From assembly GCF_003026495.1 (NCBI RefSeq), contig NZ_PYMA01000002.1:1-64000 (forward strand): a DNA stretch of 64,000 bases. Direction: 5' to 3'. Below the pieces are notes generated by a model. It was not told the DNA's origin. It saw only the letters and a program-made list of their open reading frames with translations, and did not search any database. Origin of the DNA: Photobacterium sanctipauli (GTDB lineage Bacteria > Pseudomonadota > Gammaproteobacteria > Enterobacterales > Vibrionaceae). Shown piece by piece: positions 35,800-45,150 of this stretch (its first letter is position 1; each line of letters starts with the position of its first letter). The translations under genes and the position numbers were made by a program.

Positions 35800-36357
35800 T
35801 TAAATTTTACCAACTAGGTCTAGAGATGGTGCTAGCGTCTCTTCGCCTTCTTTCCATTTAGCCGGGCAAACTTCACCAGGGTTAGCCGCTACGTATTGTG
35901 CCGCTTTAACCTTGCGTAGTAGGTCGTCAGCATCACGGCCGATACCTTCAGCAGTGATTTCCATCGCCTGGATAACGCCTTCTGGGTCGATTAGGAATGT
36001 TGCACGGTCAGCTAGACCTTGGCCTTCACGCATTACGTTGAAGTTGTTAGTGATAGTGCCGGTTTGGTCGCCTACCATGAAGTACTCGATAGTGCCGATT
36101 TTGTCTGAAGTGTCGTGCCATGCTTTGTGAGAGAAGTGCGTATCCGTTGATACTGAGTAAACTTCCACACCGCGAGACTGAAGCTCAGCGTATTTTTCTT
36201 GCAGGTCAACAAGCTCTGTTGGGCATACAAAAGTGAAGTCTGCTGGGTAGAAGAAGAAGACTGCCCACTTACCTTTTACATCTTGCTCTGTGATTTCTAC
36301 GAACTCGCCGTTTTTGAATGCAGTCGCCTGGAATGGTTTGATTTCTGTATTGATCAT
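35800..36357 (-). CDS. ahpC: Alkyl hydroperoxide reductase subunit C (peroxiredoxin)
   Basis: AhpC is the two-cysteine peroxiredoxin that reduces organic peroxides, hydrogen peroxide and peroxynitrite in the cytoplasm. The 185-residue protein has the peroxidatic Cys in [10 protein letters not shown] near residue 46 and the resolving Cys in GEVCPAKW near residue 164. ahpF lies downstream on the same strand. Three ATAG-N7-CTAT elements upstream suggest OxyR control. Confidence 0.97.
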   Translation of the reverse strand: MINTEIKPFQATAFKNGEFVEITEQDVKGKWAVFFFYPADFTFVCPTELVDLQEKYAELQSRGVEVYSVSTDTHFSHKAWHDTSDKIGTIEYFMVGDQTGTITNNFNVMREGQGLADRATFLIDPEGVIQAMEITAEGIGRDADDLLRKVKAAQYVAANPGEVCPAKWKEGEETLAPSLDLVGKI

Positions 36358-36464
36358 GCTTTAACTCTCTTTCTCATTTATCGTGTTTGACGCTGTCCCG
36401 CGTCGATGGAGATATAATGCATTGGCCCCGAAATTTTTTGAAATTGGACGTTCCAATCGATTTG

Positions 36465-36512
36465 ATAGGCGAAACCTATACACGATAGGCATCGGCTATA
36501 GAGAGAAGCTAT
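36465..36512 (-). promoter_or_regulatory. OxyR-like binding region of ahpC
   Basis: Three ATAG-N7-CTAT elements lie side by side (36465-36479, 36485-36499, 36498-36512), the spacing used by OxyR half-elements. The last two share the palindrome CTATAG. The gap between the first two is 5 nt rather than the consensus 7. The region lies about 110-155 bp upstream of ahpC, where an activator would contact polymerase. Confidence 0.6.
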
Positions 36513-36591
36513 CGACACCAATTGCGTATGTTTAATGGGATAGAGAAAGGTGAAGGGGGAGGTAGCGGTCTTAGGTTGGGAAATAAAACAG

Positions 36592-36622
36592 ACAAGCCCG
36601 GCTTGGTGAAAGCCGGGCTTGT
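36592..36622 (-). terminator. Terminator of dusC
   Basis: A perfect 13-bp stem ACAAGCCCGGCTT/AAGCCGGGCTTGT with a 5-nt loop. On the minus strand it is followed by CTGTTTTATTT. It separates dusC from the ahpC promoter. Confidence 0.85.
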
Positions 36623-36645
36623 GAATGGGGGCTCATTGTTCAAGG

Positions 36646-37596
36646 CTAAGCCGCGATAGCGCGGTGGGCATTTTCCAGCACTTCAACAATCGGTTTTGCG
36701 CGGTTGAGGCGGCGGATATCGGCAAACAGCGCCTTGGCTTCAGGGTATTCGTGGCGCAGGTAGGCGAACCATTGCTTAACCCTATTCGGGTAGTACAGGC
36801 CTTTGTCACCCTTGATTTCGTATTCCGAGTAGCGCAACAGCAGCGCAAGCACCTCGGCCCATGTCATCGGGGTTGCATTGTGTTTTACGACGTTACCGAG
36901 GTTCGGCAGGTTCAATGCGCCGCGACAAACCATCAGGGCATCGGTTTGGGTGGTGTCAAGGCAGCGTTGGCCGTCTTGGTAGTTCCATACCTCGCCGTTG
37001 GCGATGATGGGGATACGCACTTTGTCTTTTAGCTGGCGGATATATTCCCACTTGATGGTCTCGGCCTTGTAGCCATCCACCTTGGTTCGGGCGTGGACCA
37101 CAATTTCATCACCGCCGGCCTGGGCGACGGCATCGGCGATGTCGAAGCAATGGGATGGATCGTCCCAGCCAAGGCGCACTTTGGCGGTAACCGGCAACCT
37201 TGGGTCGGTGGCTTCCCTTACTGACTTGACGATGTCGTACATCAACTGTGGGTCTTGCAGCAATACCGCGCCACCACGGCTTTTGTTTACCGCTTTGGCC
37301 GGGCAACCGAAGTTGATATCGATGCCGGACGAGCCGAGTTCAATGGCCCGGCGGGCGTTTTCTGCTAGCCAGTTAGGGTCTTGGCCAAGCAGCTGGACGC
37401 GCACCGGTGTGCCAGAGGCGGTTTTGCCGTTGTTGTAGAGTTCAGGGCAAAGGCGGTAGAAGACGCTATTGGGGAGCAATTGATCGACAACACGGACAAA
37501 CTCGGTCACGCAGAGATCGTAGTCATTGATTTCGGTTAGCATCTCCCGCATCAGGTGATCAAGTACACCTTCCATCGGGCCTAAAATTACACGCAT
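36646..37596 (-). CDS. dusC: tRNA-dihydrouridine(16) synthase DusC
   Basis: DusC is an FMN enzyme that reduces U16 in the tRNA D-loop. The 316-residue protein begins MRVILGPMEGVLDHLMRE and has CVTEFVRVVDQLLP, a DINFGCPAKAVNKSRGGAVLL motif where the catalytic Cys sits, VKVRLGWD-like AKVRLGWDD, and IIANGEVWN. It aligns with E. coli DusC along its full length. Six extra codons upstream (start 37614) are less likely because the family begins at MRV. Confidence 0.93.
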   Translation of the reverse strand: MRVILGPMEGVLDHLMREMLTEINDYDLCVTEFVRVVDQLLPNSVFYRLCPELYNNGKTASGTPVRVQLLGQDPNWLAENARRAIELGSSGIDINFGCPAKAVNKSRGGAVLLQDPQLMYDIVKSVREATDPRLPVTAKVRLGWDDPSHCFDIADAVAQAGGDEIVVHARTKVDGYKAETIKWEYIRQLKDKVRIPIIANGEVWNYQDGQRCLDTTQTDALMVCRGALNLPNLGNVVKHNATPMTWAEVLALLLRYSEYEIKGDKGLYYPNRVKQWFAYLRHEYPEAKALFADIRRLNRAKPIVEVLENAHRAIAA

Positions 37597-37626
37597 AGCA
37601 TTTCTCGTCGCCAAGGCTAATAGTCG

Positions 37627-37645
37627 CTAGGGCACTAGACCCTAG
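37627..37645. repeat. Short inverted repeat upstream of dusC
   Basis: CTAGGG (37627-37632) and CCCTAG (37640-37645) form a 6-bp hairpin in the 64-bp gap between the oxidoreductase gene and dusC. It has no T-run. Confidence 0.35.
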
Positions 37646-37660
37646 GTTGGAGGCGAGATT

Positions 37661-38341
37661 TTAGTGGGTAACCGCGGGCTTGTCTAATAGCATCTTGCCG
37701 GAGACGATTTCGATAGGCGCCAATGTCCGGCTTTCGGCAGCCAGTGATAGCTCTAGCATGCGCCTTGCCACTCGCTCGGCTGGGATTGGGTCAAGATTGG
37801 CGAGCGGGCCGACAACGAGCGGGTGCAACGTATCGAAAATCCCTTGTACCAATTGCTCATCTTTGCGCGGGGCACTGCGCTCGCCCTTGAGTGGGCCGGG
37901 ACGGACAAAGACGCAGTGGTCAAAGTGCATGGCCGAAAGGGCTTTTTCCATCTTGCCTTTGCAGCGAAGGTAGTGCGAGGGTGACCAAGGGCTGGCAAAT
38001 AGGCTTGAAATTACCACGATATGCTTAACCCCGATCATCTGCATGGTATGGGCGACGTCCTTGACCAGTTGGTAGTCAACCGCTTCCAATGCTTGCTTAC
38101 TGCCGGCCTGTTTCTTGGTGGTGCCCAAGCAGATAAAGCCGATATTGGGGGTCGGTGAGGACTCTTCCCAATCGGTGATCCTCAGCTCGGGGTGAATCAG
38201 TTGCTTGAGCTTGGCGCTGCGAAATGGCAGTTCCCGACGGGCCAGTGAGTAGACGGTACTGAAGTTAGGGTGGCTTAACAGAAGGTGCAGCAACTCGTCT
38301 CCAACGAGACCACTTGCACCGGCAATAATGGCGGTCGACAT
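37661..38341 (-). CDS. NAD(P)-binding oxidoreductase, atypical SDR (HIM1/NmrA-like)
   Basis: A 226-residue Rossmann-fold protein starting MSTAIIAGASGLVGDELLHLLL, where GASGLVG is the dinucleotide-binding loop. Further features are ICLGTTKKQAGS, a VVISSLFASPWSPSHYLRCKGKMEKAL segment holding the Y...K pair, and FVRPGPLKGER. It resembles the short-chain-type YwnB/HTATIP2-like group with unknown substrate. I chose the ATG at 38341; the ORF extends four codons further upstream. It is 64 bp from dusC and may be co-transcribed. Confidence 0.75.
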   Translation of the reverse strand: MSTAIIAGASGLVGDELLHLLLSHPNFSTVYSLARRELPFRSAKLKQLIHPELRITDWEESSPTPNIGFICLGTTKKQAGSKQALEAVDYQLVKDVAHTMQMIGVKHIVVISSLFASPWSPSHYLRCKGKMEKALSAMHFDHCVFVRPGPLKGERSAPRKDEQLVQGIFDTLHPLVVGPLANLDPIPAERVARRMLELSLAAESRTLAPIEIVSGKMLLDKPAVTH

Positions 38342-38586
38342 ATGAAACTGCATCCTAATGTTGGGTTAAACTTAATCATTTTTGCCACTGTTCAAACAGA
38401 AGTTCAACTATTTTGTCGATTTTTCACAGATTTACTGAGGCAACTCAACTTACTGAAAAGGCTAGTTTGTTTTTTCCTATCTGGCTAACCAGAAAGCGGC
38501 CTCGTCGCTGTGAGGCTAAATCTATTCAAGTTTGAGAGAGAGTGGGTATAATCTGCGCCAACTATGAAGTAACGAGATAGAACACC

Positions 38587-39234
38587 ATGACAGAACTAAT
38601 GACGCTACCGGCACAATGGGAAGGCATGCCTGCCACATTCATCGAAGGTGCGCTTTTGGCTGCCAATGCCAACCCTAAGCCGCTAGAGCCAGAAACATGG
38701 CTACCGCTATTGGTGACAGGTGGTGTGGAAGAAGATGCGCCTGTTGAGCTAAATAGCGACGATAAAACGGCTATCTTGAATCACTTTGAAATGCAGTACC
38801 GCTACATCAAAGCCGGTGAATATGTGTTGCCAGAACAAGTTAGCTGGCAGCCGGAGCAAGGCGTGACTGAGGAGCTGGCCCAGTTTGCCGAAGGCTTTCT
38901 GACGGTATGGCCAGTGATTGAGCCAAACTGGGCTGAGCAGCCAATGTCGGATGGTACCATGCGCATGCTGTCGGCGCTGCTGACTACTTTGATGTTGATG
39001 ATGGACGAAGCGTCTATGTTGCAGCAAATGGAAGATGCGGGTGTGACAGGCATGCCTGAGCCTGAAGCGCTTTATGCCCAATTGCCTTTGATGCTACCGG
39101 AAGTGGTGATGGCCGCGGATGAAATGCAACAAGGTGCGGCAGCCCAAGCGGTAAACCCATACAAAGATACAGGCCGTAACGATGCCTGCCCGTGTGGTAG
39201 TGGTAAGAAGTTCAAGCAGTGCTGCGGTAAGTAA
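38587..39234 (+). CDS. UPF0149/YecA-like protein with C-terminal SEC-C zinc motif
   Basis: A 215-residue acidic protein. The body is a UPF0149 (YgfB/YecA)-type helical domain, and the C terminus has the SEC-C motif GRNDACPCGSGKKFKQCCGK (residues 196-215), a zinc site also found at the end of SecA that binds SecB or ribosomes. The function is unknown. The next gene starts 3 nt after the stop, so the two form an operon. Confidence 0.8.
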   Translation: MTELMTLPAQWEGMPATFIEGALLAANANPKPLEPETWLPLLVTGGVEEDAPVELNSDDKTAILNHFEMQYRYIKAGEYVLPEQVSWQPEQGVTEELAQFAEGFLTVWPVIEPNWAEQPMSDGTMRMLSALLTTLMLMMDEASMLQQMEDAGVTGMPEPEALYAQLPLMLPEVVMAADEMQQGAAAQAVNPYKDTGRNDACPCGSGKKFKQCCGK

Positions 39235-39237
39235 CTG

Positions 39238-39651
39238 ATGGCAGAACAACCAGGTACCACTGAACGAGCAGTGATATTGGTCGTGGCCGGTGTGATTGAA
39301 AAGCGAGGCCAATACTTGCTGGCTCAGCGCTTGGACGGTGCGAGCCAAGGCGGGCTGTGGGAGTTCCCCGGTGGTAAGGTCGAGCGGTCGGAAACACCTG
39401 AGCAAGCGTTGGAACGCGAGCTGGGTGAGGAACTGGCCATCGAGACGAAAACCGGGCAGTTCTTGGCTGACAGCATTTTTGATTACGGTGATAAGGTTAT
39501 CCACCTCAAGGGCTACCTGTCACACTGGTTAGCGGGGGAGTTGGTGATGCACAGCCACCAAGATGCGGTGTGGGTCGATTTGGCCGATATCGACCGCTAT
39601 CCACTGTGTCCTGCCGATTTACCTATTGTTGAAGCATTGAAAAAGCGGTAG
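39238..39651 (+). CDS. Nudix pyrophosphohydrolase, NudG/MutT-like
   Basis: A 137-residue Nudix hydrolase. The box GGKVERSETPEQALERELGEEL (about residues 45-66) matches GX5EX7REUXEEXGU. The N-terminal VVAGVIEKRGQYLLAQR and C-terminal YPLCPADLPIVEAL resemble E. coli NudG (CTP and oxidised deoxynucleotide pyrophosphohydrolase) more than MutT. It probably cleans damaged nucleotides. It starts 3 nt after the SEC-C gene. Confidence 0.85.
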   Translation: MAEQPGTTERAVILVVAGVIEKRGQYLLAQRLDGASQGGLWEFPGGKVERSETPEQALERELGEELAIETKTGQFLADSIFDYGDKVIHLKGYLSHWLAGELVMHSHQDAVWVDLADIDRYPLCPADLPIVEALKKR

Positions 39652-39689
39652 CCCCATTTCTCTTCAAGGTAGAAGTTTTGAGGCAAAAG

Positions 39690-39739
39690 AAAAAGCGAGC
39701 AGCCAAGGGTCTGTTGACCGTTAGGGCTACTCGCTTTTT
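39690..39739. terminator. Bidirectional terminator between nudix gene and dsbB
   Basis: AAAAAGCGAG (39690-39699) pairs with CTCGCTTTTT (39730-39739), with an inner AGCC/GGCT pair. A and T runs on either side allow use by both convergent genes. Confidence 0.85.
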
Positions 39740-39768
39740 TTATGAGCTGCTCTTGAGTGGTATTGAGC

Positions 39769-40284
39769 TTAGTCCTCTTTCGTACCAAGGAACTGGGCAA
39801 CCACAATGATAGCCAATGCAGCAAGGTTAGCGGCGAAAATGATCACCAGCCATTGCGGCATTGATTGGCCCAGGAATTGCCAAACCACTTTGGCGCAGTC
39901 GCCGTTGGCCTCGAACATCCAAGGTACCCACTTATTCAGCGGTGCCCAGTCAGGGAAGGTCACGAACAGATCGCAAGTGGCGAACGGGGACGGATTGAAT
40001 TGGTAGCCAACATGCTCCTGTGCCAATGCCAGGCCGCTGTATGCCGTATAGCCCCATGCCGCCAGGCCTGACCAACGGATAATGGCATTTTGCGGGGCAA
40101 TCATACCCAGCAGCGCGGCAAAGCCGATCCCCATCATCGCGACACGCTCGTAAATACACATGACGCAAGGGTCAAGCTTCATCACGTGCTGGAAGAACAA
40201 CGCGGCGGCCTCAAAGAAGATCACGAACGCGAACAGCAAAAACCAAGATAGGCGACTTTTCGAAAAGGTATACAGAAAGTGCAT
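39769..40284 (-). CDS. dsbB: Disulfide bond formation protein DsbB
   Basis: DsbB is the four-helix inner-membrane protein that re-oxidises DsbA and hands electrons to quinones. It keeps all four catalytic cysteines: the pair Cys40/Cys43 (DPCVMCIYER), and the periplasmic-loop pair in ATCDLFV (near 103) and GDCAKVV (near 129). FPDWAPLNKWVP is also typical. The start is uncertain: ATG at 40284 (171 residues) or at 40293 (174 residues). The order dsbB-nhaB-fadR is as in E. coli. Confidence 0.95.
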   Translation of the reverse strand: MHFLYTFSKSRLSWFLLFAFVIFFEAAALFFQHVMKLDPCVMCIYERVAMMGIGFAALLGMIAPQNAIIRWSGLAAWGYTAYSGLALAQEHVGYQFNPSPFATCDLFVTFPDWAPLNKWVPWMFEANGDCAKVVWQFLGQSMPQWLVIIFAANLAALAIIVVAQFLGTKED

Positions 40285-40345
40285 GGTGTGCATCCAATCA
40301 ACAATATAAATAAAAATCGATTACCGACTGAAGGCGGAATCTAAT

Positions 40346-40375
40346 AAAACAAAGCCCTGAATAATCAGGGCTTTG
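40346..40375 (-). terminator. Terminator of nhaB
   Basis: CAAAGCCCTGA (40350-40360) and TCAGGGCTTTG (40365-40375) form a perfect 11-bp stem with a 4-nt loop, followed on the minus strand by TTTTATT. It lies 40 nt past the nhaB stop. Confidence 0.88.
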
Positions 40376-40414
40376 ATCTGTTATTACTGACATTAATCTT
40401 TACGAAAGATTCAA

Positions 40415-42004
40415 TTAATGTCCAGCAGCAGGTGCAATTTGTGTGGCAACTTCTGCAGCATGGGTCAACCAACCCATGTCATAGAACCATTGGGTCATCG
40501 GCACTAGGGTAAATTCGATACACGCCAAGCCAACAATCGATAGCACGATGGTGTATGGCAGCGCCATGTATACCATGCGGCCGTATGACAAGCGGATAAG
40601 CGGTGCCAGTGCCGATGTCAGTGCGAATAGGAATGCAGCCTGGCCGTTCGGTGTTGCAACCGAAGGTAGGTTCGTACCGGTGTTGATGGCTACGGCTAGC
40701 ATATCGAACTGATCACGGGTGATGATGCCGTCGACAAGGGCAGCCTTCACTTCGTTGATGTACACCGTACCGACGAATACGTTATCAGATACCATCGAAA
40801 GCAGACCGTTAGCAATGTAGAACATGGTCATCTGCATGCTGCCTTCTAGGCTCAGTACCATCGTAATGATCGGCGCAAAAAGCTGCTGGTCGATGATAAC
40901 GGCCACAATGGAGAAGAAAACGGCCAATAGCGCGGTGAACGGTAGTGCTTCTTCAAACGCTTTACCAAGGGCATGTTCGTCGGTAATACCGGTGAACGAG
41001 GTCGCGAGGATAATCACGGTCAAGCCAATCAGGCCAACCGCAGCCAAGTGCAGGGCTAGGCCGACAATAAGCCAAACAGCGATAATCACTTGGATCCAAA
41101 GTTTCGCGTAGTCGATGTTGGTACGGCGCTTGCGTTCTTCGTTGTCGTAATCAACCAGGATCTTACGAACGTTTTCAGGCAACTTAGAACCGTAGCCGCA
41201 AATTTGGAATTTTTCGACCAACACACAGGTTAAAATACCGCAGAAGAACACGGGTAGCGTCACAGGCAGCATACGCATGATGAACTCGCCAAATAACCAA
41301 CCGGCCTGATCGGCGATGATCAAGTTTTGCGGTTCACCCACCATGGTCATTACACCACCCAGCGCAGTACCGACACCCGCATGCATCAGTAGGCTACGTA
41401 GGAAGGCACGGTAGTTTTCCAGATCGTCACGGCTGACTTCGCGAATGTGCTTGTCTGTGGTGTGGTCGTGGGAAGCATGCGGTTCTTGGCCAGAAGCAAC
41501 CTTGTGGTAGATGCTGTAGAAGCCGATGGTCACGCTGATCACCACCGCGATAACGGTTAGGGCATCAAGGAACGCGGACAGAAAAGCCGACATCACACAG
41601 AAAGCGAGTGACAGTAGGGTTTTGGAACGAATACCGATCAGTATCTTGGTGAAGATATAGAGCAGTAATTGTTTCATAAAGTAAATGCCAGCAACCATGA
41701 AGATCAGTAGCAAGAGCACTTCAATGTTCGCCACGATTTCGTGCTTGACCATCTCGGGGCTGGTCATGCCGATGGCGACGGCCTCGATGGCAAGCAAACC
41801 ACCGGGTTGCAGCGGGTAACATTTGAGGGCCATGGCGAGGGTAAAGATGAATTCAATAACCAGTAGCCAGCCAGCGACAAATGGGTCAACAAAGAAGAAG
41901 ACGATTGGGTTGATGATCAGGAAGGCGATGATTGATACTTTGTACCAGTCGGGGGCTTTTCCTAAAAAGTTCTTAATGAAGGCGTTCCGTAGCGAAATTG
42001 CCAT
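40415..42004 (-). CDS. nhaB: Na+/H+ antiporter NhaB
   Basis: NhaB is an electrogenic sodium/proton antiporter of the inner membrane that expels sodium and helps pH balance. The 529-residue protein, the usual Vibrio length, has about 12 membrane segments. Conserved stretches include [14 protein letters not shown] (ion-site Asp), [21 protein letters not shown] and [25 protein letters not shown]. The ATG at 42004 ([18 protein letters not shown]) matches the family; 10 extra upstream codons do not. It is divergent from fadR. Confidence 0.96.
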   Translation of the reverse strand: MAISLRNAFIKNFLGKAPDWYKVSIIAFLIINPIVFFFVDPFVAGWLLVIEFIFTLAMALKCYPLQPGGLLAIEAVAIGMTSPEMVKHEIVANIEVLLLLIFMVAGIYFMKQLLLYIFTKILIGIRSKTLLSLAFCVMSAFLSAFLDALTVIAVVISVTIGFYSIYHKVASGQEPHASHDHTTDKHIREVSRDDLENYRAFLRSLLMHAGVGTALGGVMTMVGEPQNLIIADQAGWLFGEFIMRMLPVTLPVFFCGILTCVLVEKFQICGYGSKLPENVRKILVDYDNEERKRRTNIDYAKLWIQVIIAVWLIVGLALHLAAVGLIGLTVIILATSFTGITDEHALGKAFEEALPFTALLAVFFSIVAVIIDQQLFAPIITMVLSLEGSMQMTMFYIANGLLSMVSDNVFVGTVYINEVKAALVDGIITRDQFDMLAVAINTGTNLPSVATPNGQAAFLFALTSALAPLIRLSYGRMVYMALPYTIVLSIVGLACIEFTLVPMTQWFYDMGWLTHAAEVATQIAPAAGH

Positions 42005-42598
42005 TGTTTCGAGTCTCTTAAAAAATATACGCAATAGTTGTTGAGCTGCGTGCTACATTGCCTTTTATAGTCCGAGATCGAGATAACCATTTGTTATTAT
42101 GTTGGTTAAGTGTTCTTTAGAGACCCTCTAAGCTAAAGACCATATCCCTTATGGTGTTTAACTTAAAGCAGGCAGCAGCATCCATTCAGCTCCCAGATCG
42201 TGCTAACTGTACCGTGTGATCTTGATCAGTCAAGTACTAGGTTGAGAACTTATTTAATATTGTGAAAATTCATCAAAAAACGTGTGTGACACACGCTTTT
42301 CGCACGACCGGCTGAAATATATGCTTACACCTTTCAGAATACGTTGAGCTTCATCAAATTTATAACTGTTGATGCAAAGATAATATTGCTAGCAAGCGAA
42401 TGATTGTTATGTGCATATTCTGTAAGGGTTTATTCAACCCGAAATATAGCCTGTGGTTATGTGTTACCGTGGGGGATTAGTCTGCGTGATGCCCCTTGTG
42501 TGGCGGGAGTCACTTGTATTTAGGTAGGCAATCAATTCATACTAGTGGTATGATGAGTTAATAAAAAATTAGCAAGAAGCAACCGGAAAATTAATCAG
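42005..42598. other. nhaB-fadR divergent regulatory region
   Basis: About 590 bp that must hold both promoters. It has a perfect 7+1+7 palindrome CGTGTGT-G-ACACACG at 42281-42295 near the middle, and TCATAC-N5-GTATGA (42537-42553) whose right arm overlaps a possible fadR -10 (TATGAT, 42549-42554). I found no coding frame and no clear RNA gene. Factors binding these repeats are unknown. A CRP-like half site TGTGA is at 42261-42265. Confidence 0.4.
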
Positions 42599-43450
42599 AT
42601 GGTAATAAAGGCTGATAGCCCAGCAACATTTGCTGAGAAATATATCATAGAGAGTATCTGGAATAATCACTTCCCTCAGGGCTCTATTCTACCTGCAGAG
42701 CGCGAGTTATCCGAGCTTATTGGTGTAACCCGAACCACGTTACGTGAAGTATTGCAAAGACTTGCCCGTGATGGTTGGCTAACTATCCAACATGGTAAAC
42801 CAACCCGTGTGAACAATTACATGGATACCTCGGGGCTAAGCATTCTGGATACCTTGATTACCCTAGATGGACAGGATGTTCAGGGCGTGTTGGAAGACTT
42901 GCTTTCGGCGCGTACCGATATCAGTAGTGTTTACATGCGTTACGCCATTAAGGGTAACCATGAAGAATCAAGCCAACTGCTTGGGCACATTATTCAAGAG
43001 TGCGAGACACTACTTAAAGCTGATAGCTTTGCCGACTTTGTTGAGAACAGCGAAGATAAAGCTGAGCTGATGCAAGAAGTGAAAAAGATCGTTGATAAGT
43101 ACGGCAAGGATGATCCTGAGTTGTGTGAAGCAATTTGCCGTGCTCGTGCATTTAACTACTTCGACTACCGTATGTTCCAGGGTATGGCGGCAAAATCGGG
43201 CAATACCTTGTATGTATTGACGATTAACGGCCTGCGTAAAATCTATACCCGTGTTGGTGGTTACTACTTTATGTCTAAGGAAGCGTGTGAACTAGCGCTT
43301 GGCTTCTACCGTGATATGAAGTCTTACTGTGATAGCCAGCAGCCTGAAATAGTGGCTGACCGTATTCGTAATTACGGACGCGAAAGTGGTGCTATCTGGT
43401 ATGCCAACCGTATTGAAATCGCCCGCTACTTGTACGAAGAAGAGCAGTAA
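42599..43450 (+). CDS. fadR: Fatty acid metabolism regulator FadR
   Basis: FadR is a GntR-family regulator that represses fatty-acid degradation genes and activates unsaturated fatty-acid synthesis; long-chain acyl-CoA releases it from DNA. The 283-residue protein has the winged helix at about residues 10-75 (AEKYIIESIWNNHFPQGSILPAERELSEL...VTRTTLREVLQRLARDGW), nearly identical to E. coli. The C-terminal acyl-CoA-binding domain carries an extra stretch of about 40 residues at roughly 140-185, the insertion known for Vibrio FadR. A FadR-type operator lies before fadH in the same window. Confidence 0.97.
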   Translation: MVIKADSPATFAEKYIIESIWNNHFPQGSILPAERELSELIGVTRTTLREVLQRLARDGWLTIQHGKPTRVNNYMDTSGLSILDTLITLDGQDVQGVLEDLLSARTDISSVYMRYAIKGNHEESSQLLGHIIQECETLLKADSFADFVENSEDKAELMQEVKKIVDKYGKDDPELCEAICRARAFNYFDYRMFQGMAAKSGNTLYVLTINGLRKIYTRVGGYYFMSKEACELALGFYRDMKSYCDSQQPEIVADRIRNYGRESGAIWYANRIEIARYLYEEEQ

Positions 43451-43494
43451 TCGGATTTCATTGCTGGCACGCGACTAGCGTCTAAGCAAAGCCC

Positions 43495-43526
43495 CTTCTT
43501 GTTGTGATACCTTCTTGTTGTGATAA
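43495..43526. repeat. 16-bp tandem duplication after fadR
   Basis: CTTCTTGTTGTGATAC (43495-43510) is followed directly by CTTCTTGTTGTGATAA (43511-43526), differing only in the last base. It looks like a recent slippage duplication in the fadR 3' untranslated region. Confidence 0.8.
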
Positions 43527-43546
43527 TTGGGGGGCAACAGACAAAG

Positions 43547-43575
43547 AAAAGCGAGAACCATTGGTTCTCGCTTTT
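43547..43575. terminator. Bidirectional terminator between fadR and spoVR
   Basis: AAAAGCGAGAACC (43547-43559) and GGTTCTCGCTTTT (43563-43575) form a perfect 13-bp stem with a 3-nt loop. A and T runs on both sides suit the convergent genes. Confidence 0.9.
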
Positions 43576-43598
43576 TTCTTTTTATCTATCAAGAATGA

Positions 43599-45128
43599 TT
43601 ACATATCACTGTTGTACTGGTTGCGAGTCGGGCAAGTCCCCAAAATTTGGGTACGTCCGTCAGGCAGCTCCTCTTCCAGGGTGACGTCAAAGCCCCATAA
43701 TCGGTACATGTGCTTCAGCACTTCCTGGTGGCTATCCGCTAACGGGATGCGGTTATGCGGTACATAACGCAAGGTTAACGATCGGTCACCCTTCAGTGCC
43801 ACATTCCAAACCTGAATATTTGGTTCTTTGTTACTTAAATTATACTGGGACGACAGCTTCTCACGAATAGCGCGGTAGCCCTCTTCGTTGTGAATCGCAC
43901 TCACCTCAACATAGTTATGCCTATCATCGTCATTGACGGCAAACAGTTTGAAATCACGGATCACTTTCGGTGACAAGAACTGGCTTATAAAGCTCTCGTC
44001 CTTGAAGTTCTCCATCGCAAAGTGCAAGGTTTCAAGCCAGTCTTTACCGGCAATATCCGGGAACCAGTACTTATCTTCCTCCGTCGGGTTCTCACAGATC
44101 CGGCGAATATCCTGGAACATGGCAAACCCTAGTGCATATGGGTTGATCCCACTGTAATAGGGGCTGTTGTACTCAGGCTGAGCCACCACATTGGTGTGGC
44201 TGTGCAAGAACTCAATGATAAAGCGATCGGTAACCAACCCCTCGTCATAAAGATGATTGAGAATGGTGTAGTGCCAGAATGTTGCCCACCCTTCGTTCAT
44301 TACCTGGGTTTGCTTCTGCGGGTAGAAGTACTGGCTAACCTTGCGGACAATCCGCACAATTTCCCGTTGCCAAGGCTCTAGCAAGGGAGCATGTTTCTCT
44401 ATGAAGTAGAGAATATTCTCTTGCGGATCGGCCGGGAACCGAATCTCTTCTGAGACCTCTTCTTCTTCCTGCTGAATGGGCAGGGTACGCCACAGGGCAT
44501 TGACCTGTGTTTGAAGGTAGTCTTCCCGTGCTTGCTGCCTTGCCTTCTCCTCCACCATTGAAATACGTTCCGGACGCTTATAGCGGTCGACACCGTAGTT
44601 CATAAGGGCATGGCACGAGTCGAGCAAGCGCTCGACATCATCGACGCCATATTTTTCTTCACACTCAGTAATATACTTACGAGCAAAAAGCAGGTAATCG
44701 ACAATCGAACTGGCATCAGTCCAGGTTTTAAATAGATAGTTTCCTTTGAAAAAAGAGTTATGTCCGTAACAAGCATGGGCCATAACCAATGCTTGCATTG
44801 TGATGGTGTTCTCTTCCATCAGATAGGAAATACAGGGATCGGAGTTAATCACGATCTCGTATGCCAGACCCATCTGACCATGCTTGTAGCCTCGCTCTGT
44901 TTCGATAAAGCGCTTACCAAACGACCAGTGGTGGTAGTTGATAGGCATACCGATACTGGAGTAGGCGTCCATCATTTGTTCAGCAGTGATGATCTCGATC
45001 TGATTGGGGTAGGCGTCTAGCCGATAGTGATCGGCTACACGCTTTATTTCTTTGTGGTATTGATCAAGCAGATCAAACGTCCAATCAGGACCGTCACTGA
45101 GTGCCTTTGACTTCGTATTTGTCTCCAT
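43599..45128 (-). CDS. ycgB: SpoVR family protein (YcgB)
   Basis: A 509-residue SpoVR family protein with typical blocks WSFGKRFIETERGYKHGQMGLAYEIVINSDPCISYLMEENT, YGHNSFFKGNYLFKTW, and NEGWATFWHY. The biochemical function is unknown; in Bacillus it affects spore cortex, and in gammaproteobacteria it accompanies the PrkA kinase. The ATG is preceded by AGGGGAG. It is the last gene of prkA-yeaH-spoVR (22 nt after yeaH), and its position beside fadR matches ycgB in E. coli. Confidence 0.93.
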   Translation of the reverse strand: METNTKSKALSDGPDWTFDLLDQYHKEIKRVADHYRLDAYPNQIEIITAEQMMDAYSSIGMPINYHHWSFGKRFIETERGYKHGQMGLAYEIVINSDPCISYLMEENTITMQALVMAHACYGHNSFFKGNYLFKTWTDASSIVDYLLFARKYITECEEKYGVDDVERLLDSCHALMNYGVDRYKRPERISMVEEKARQQAREDYLQTQVNALWRTLPIQQEEEEVSEEIRFPADPQENILYFIEKHAPLLEPWQREIVRIVRKVSQYFYPQKQTQVMNEGWATFWHYTILNHLYDEGLVTDRFIIEFLHSHTNVVAQPEYNSPYYSGINPYALGFAMFQDIRRICENPTEEDKYWFPDIAGKDWLETLHFAMENFKDESFISQFLSPKVIRDFKLFAVNDDDRHNYVEVSAIHNEEGYRAIREKLSSQYNLSNKEPNIQVWNVALKGDRSLTLRYVPHNRIPLADSHQEVLKHMYRLWGFDVTLEEELPDGRTQILGTCPTRNQYNSDM

Positions 45129-45150
45129 AGCACACTCCCCTAAAGCGATG

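Noticed and set aside
42261..42276. CRP site in the nhaB-fadR region
   Set aside because: Only the left half TGTGA matches; the right half is poor.
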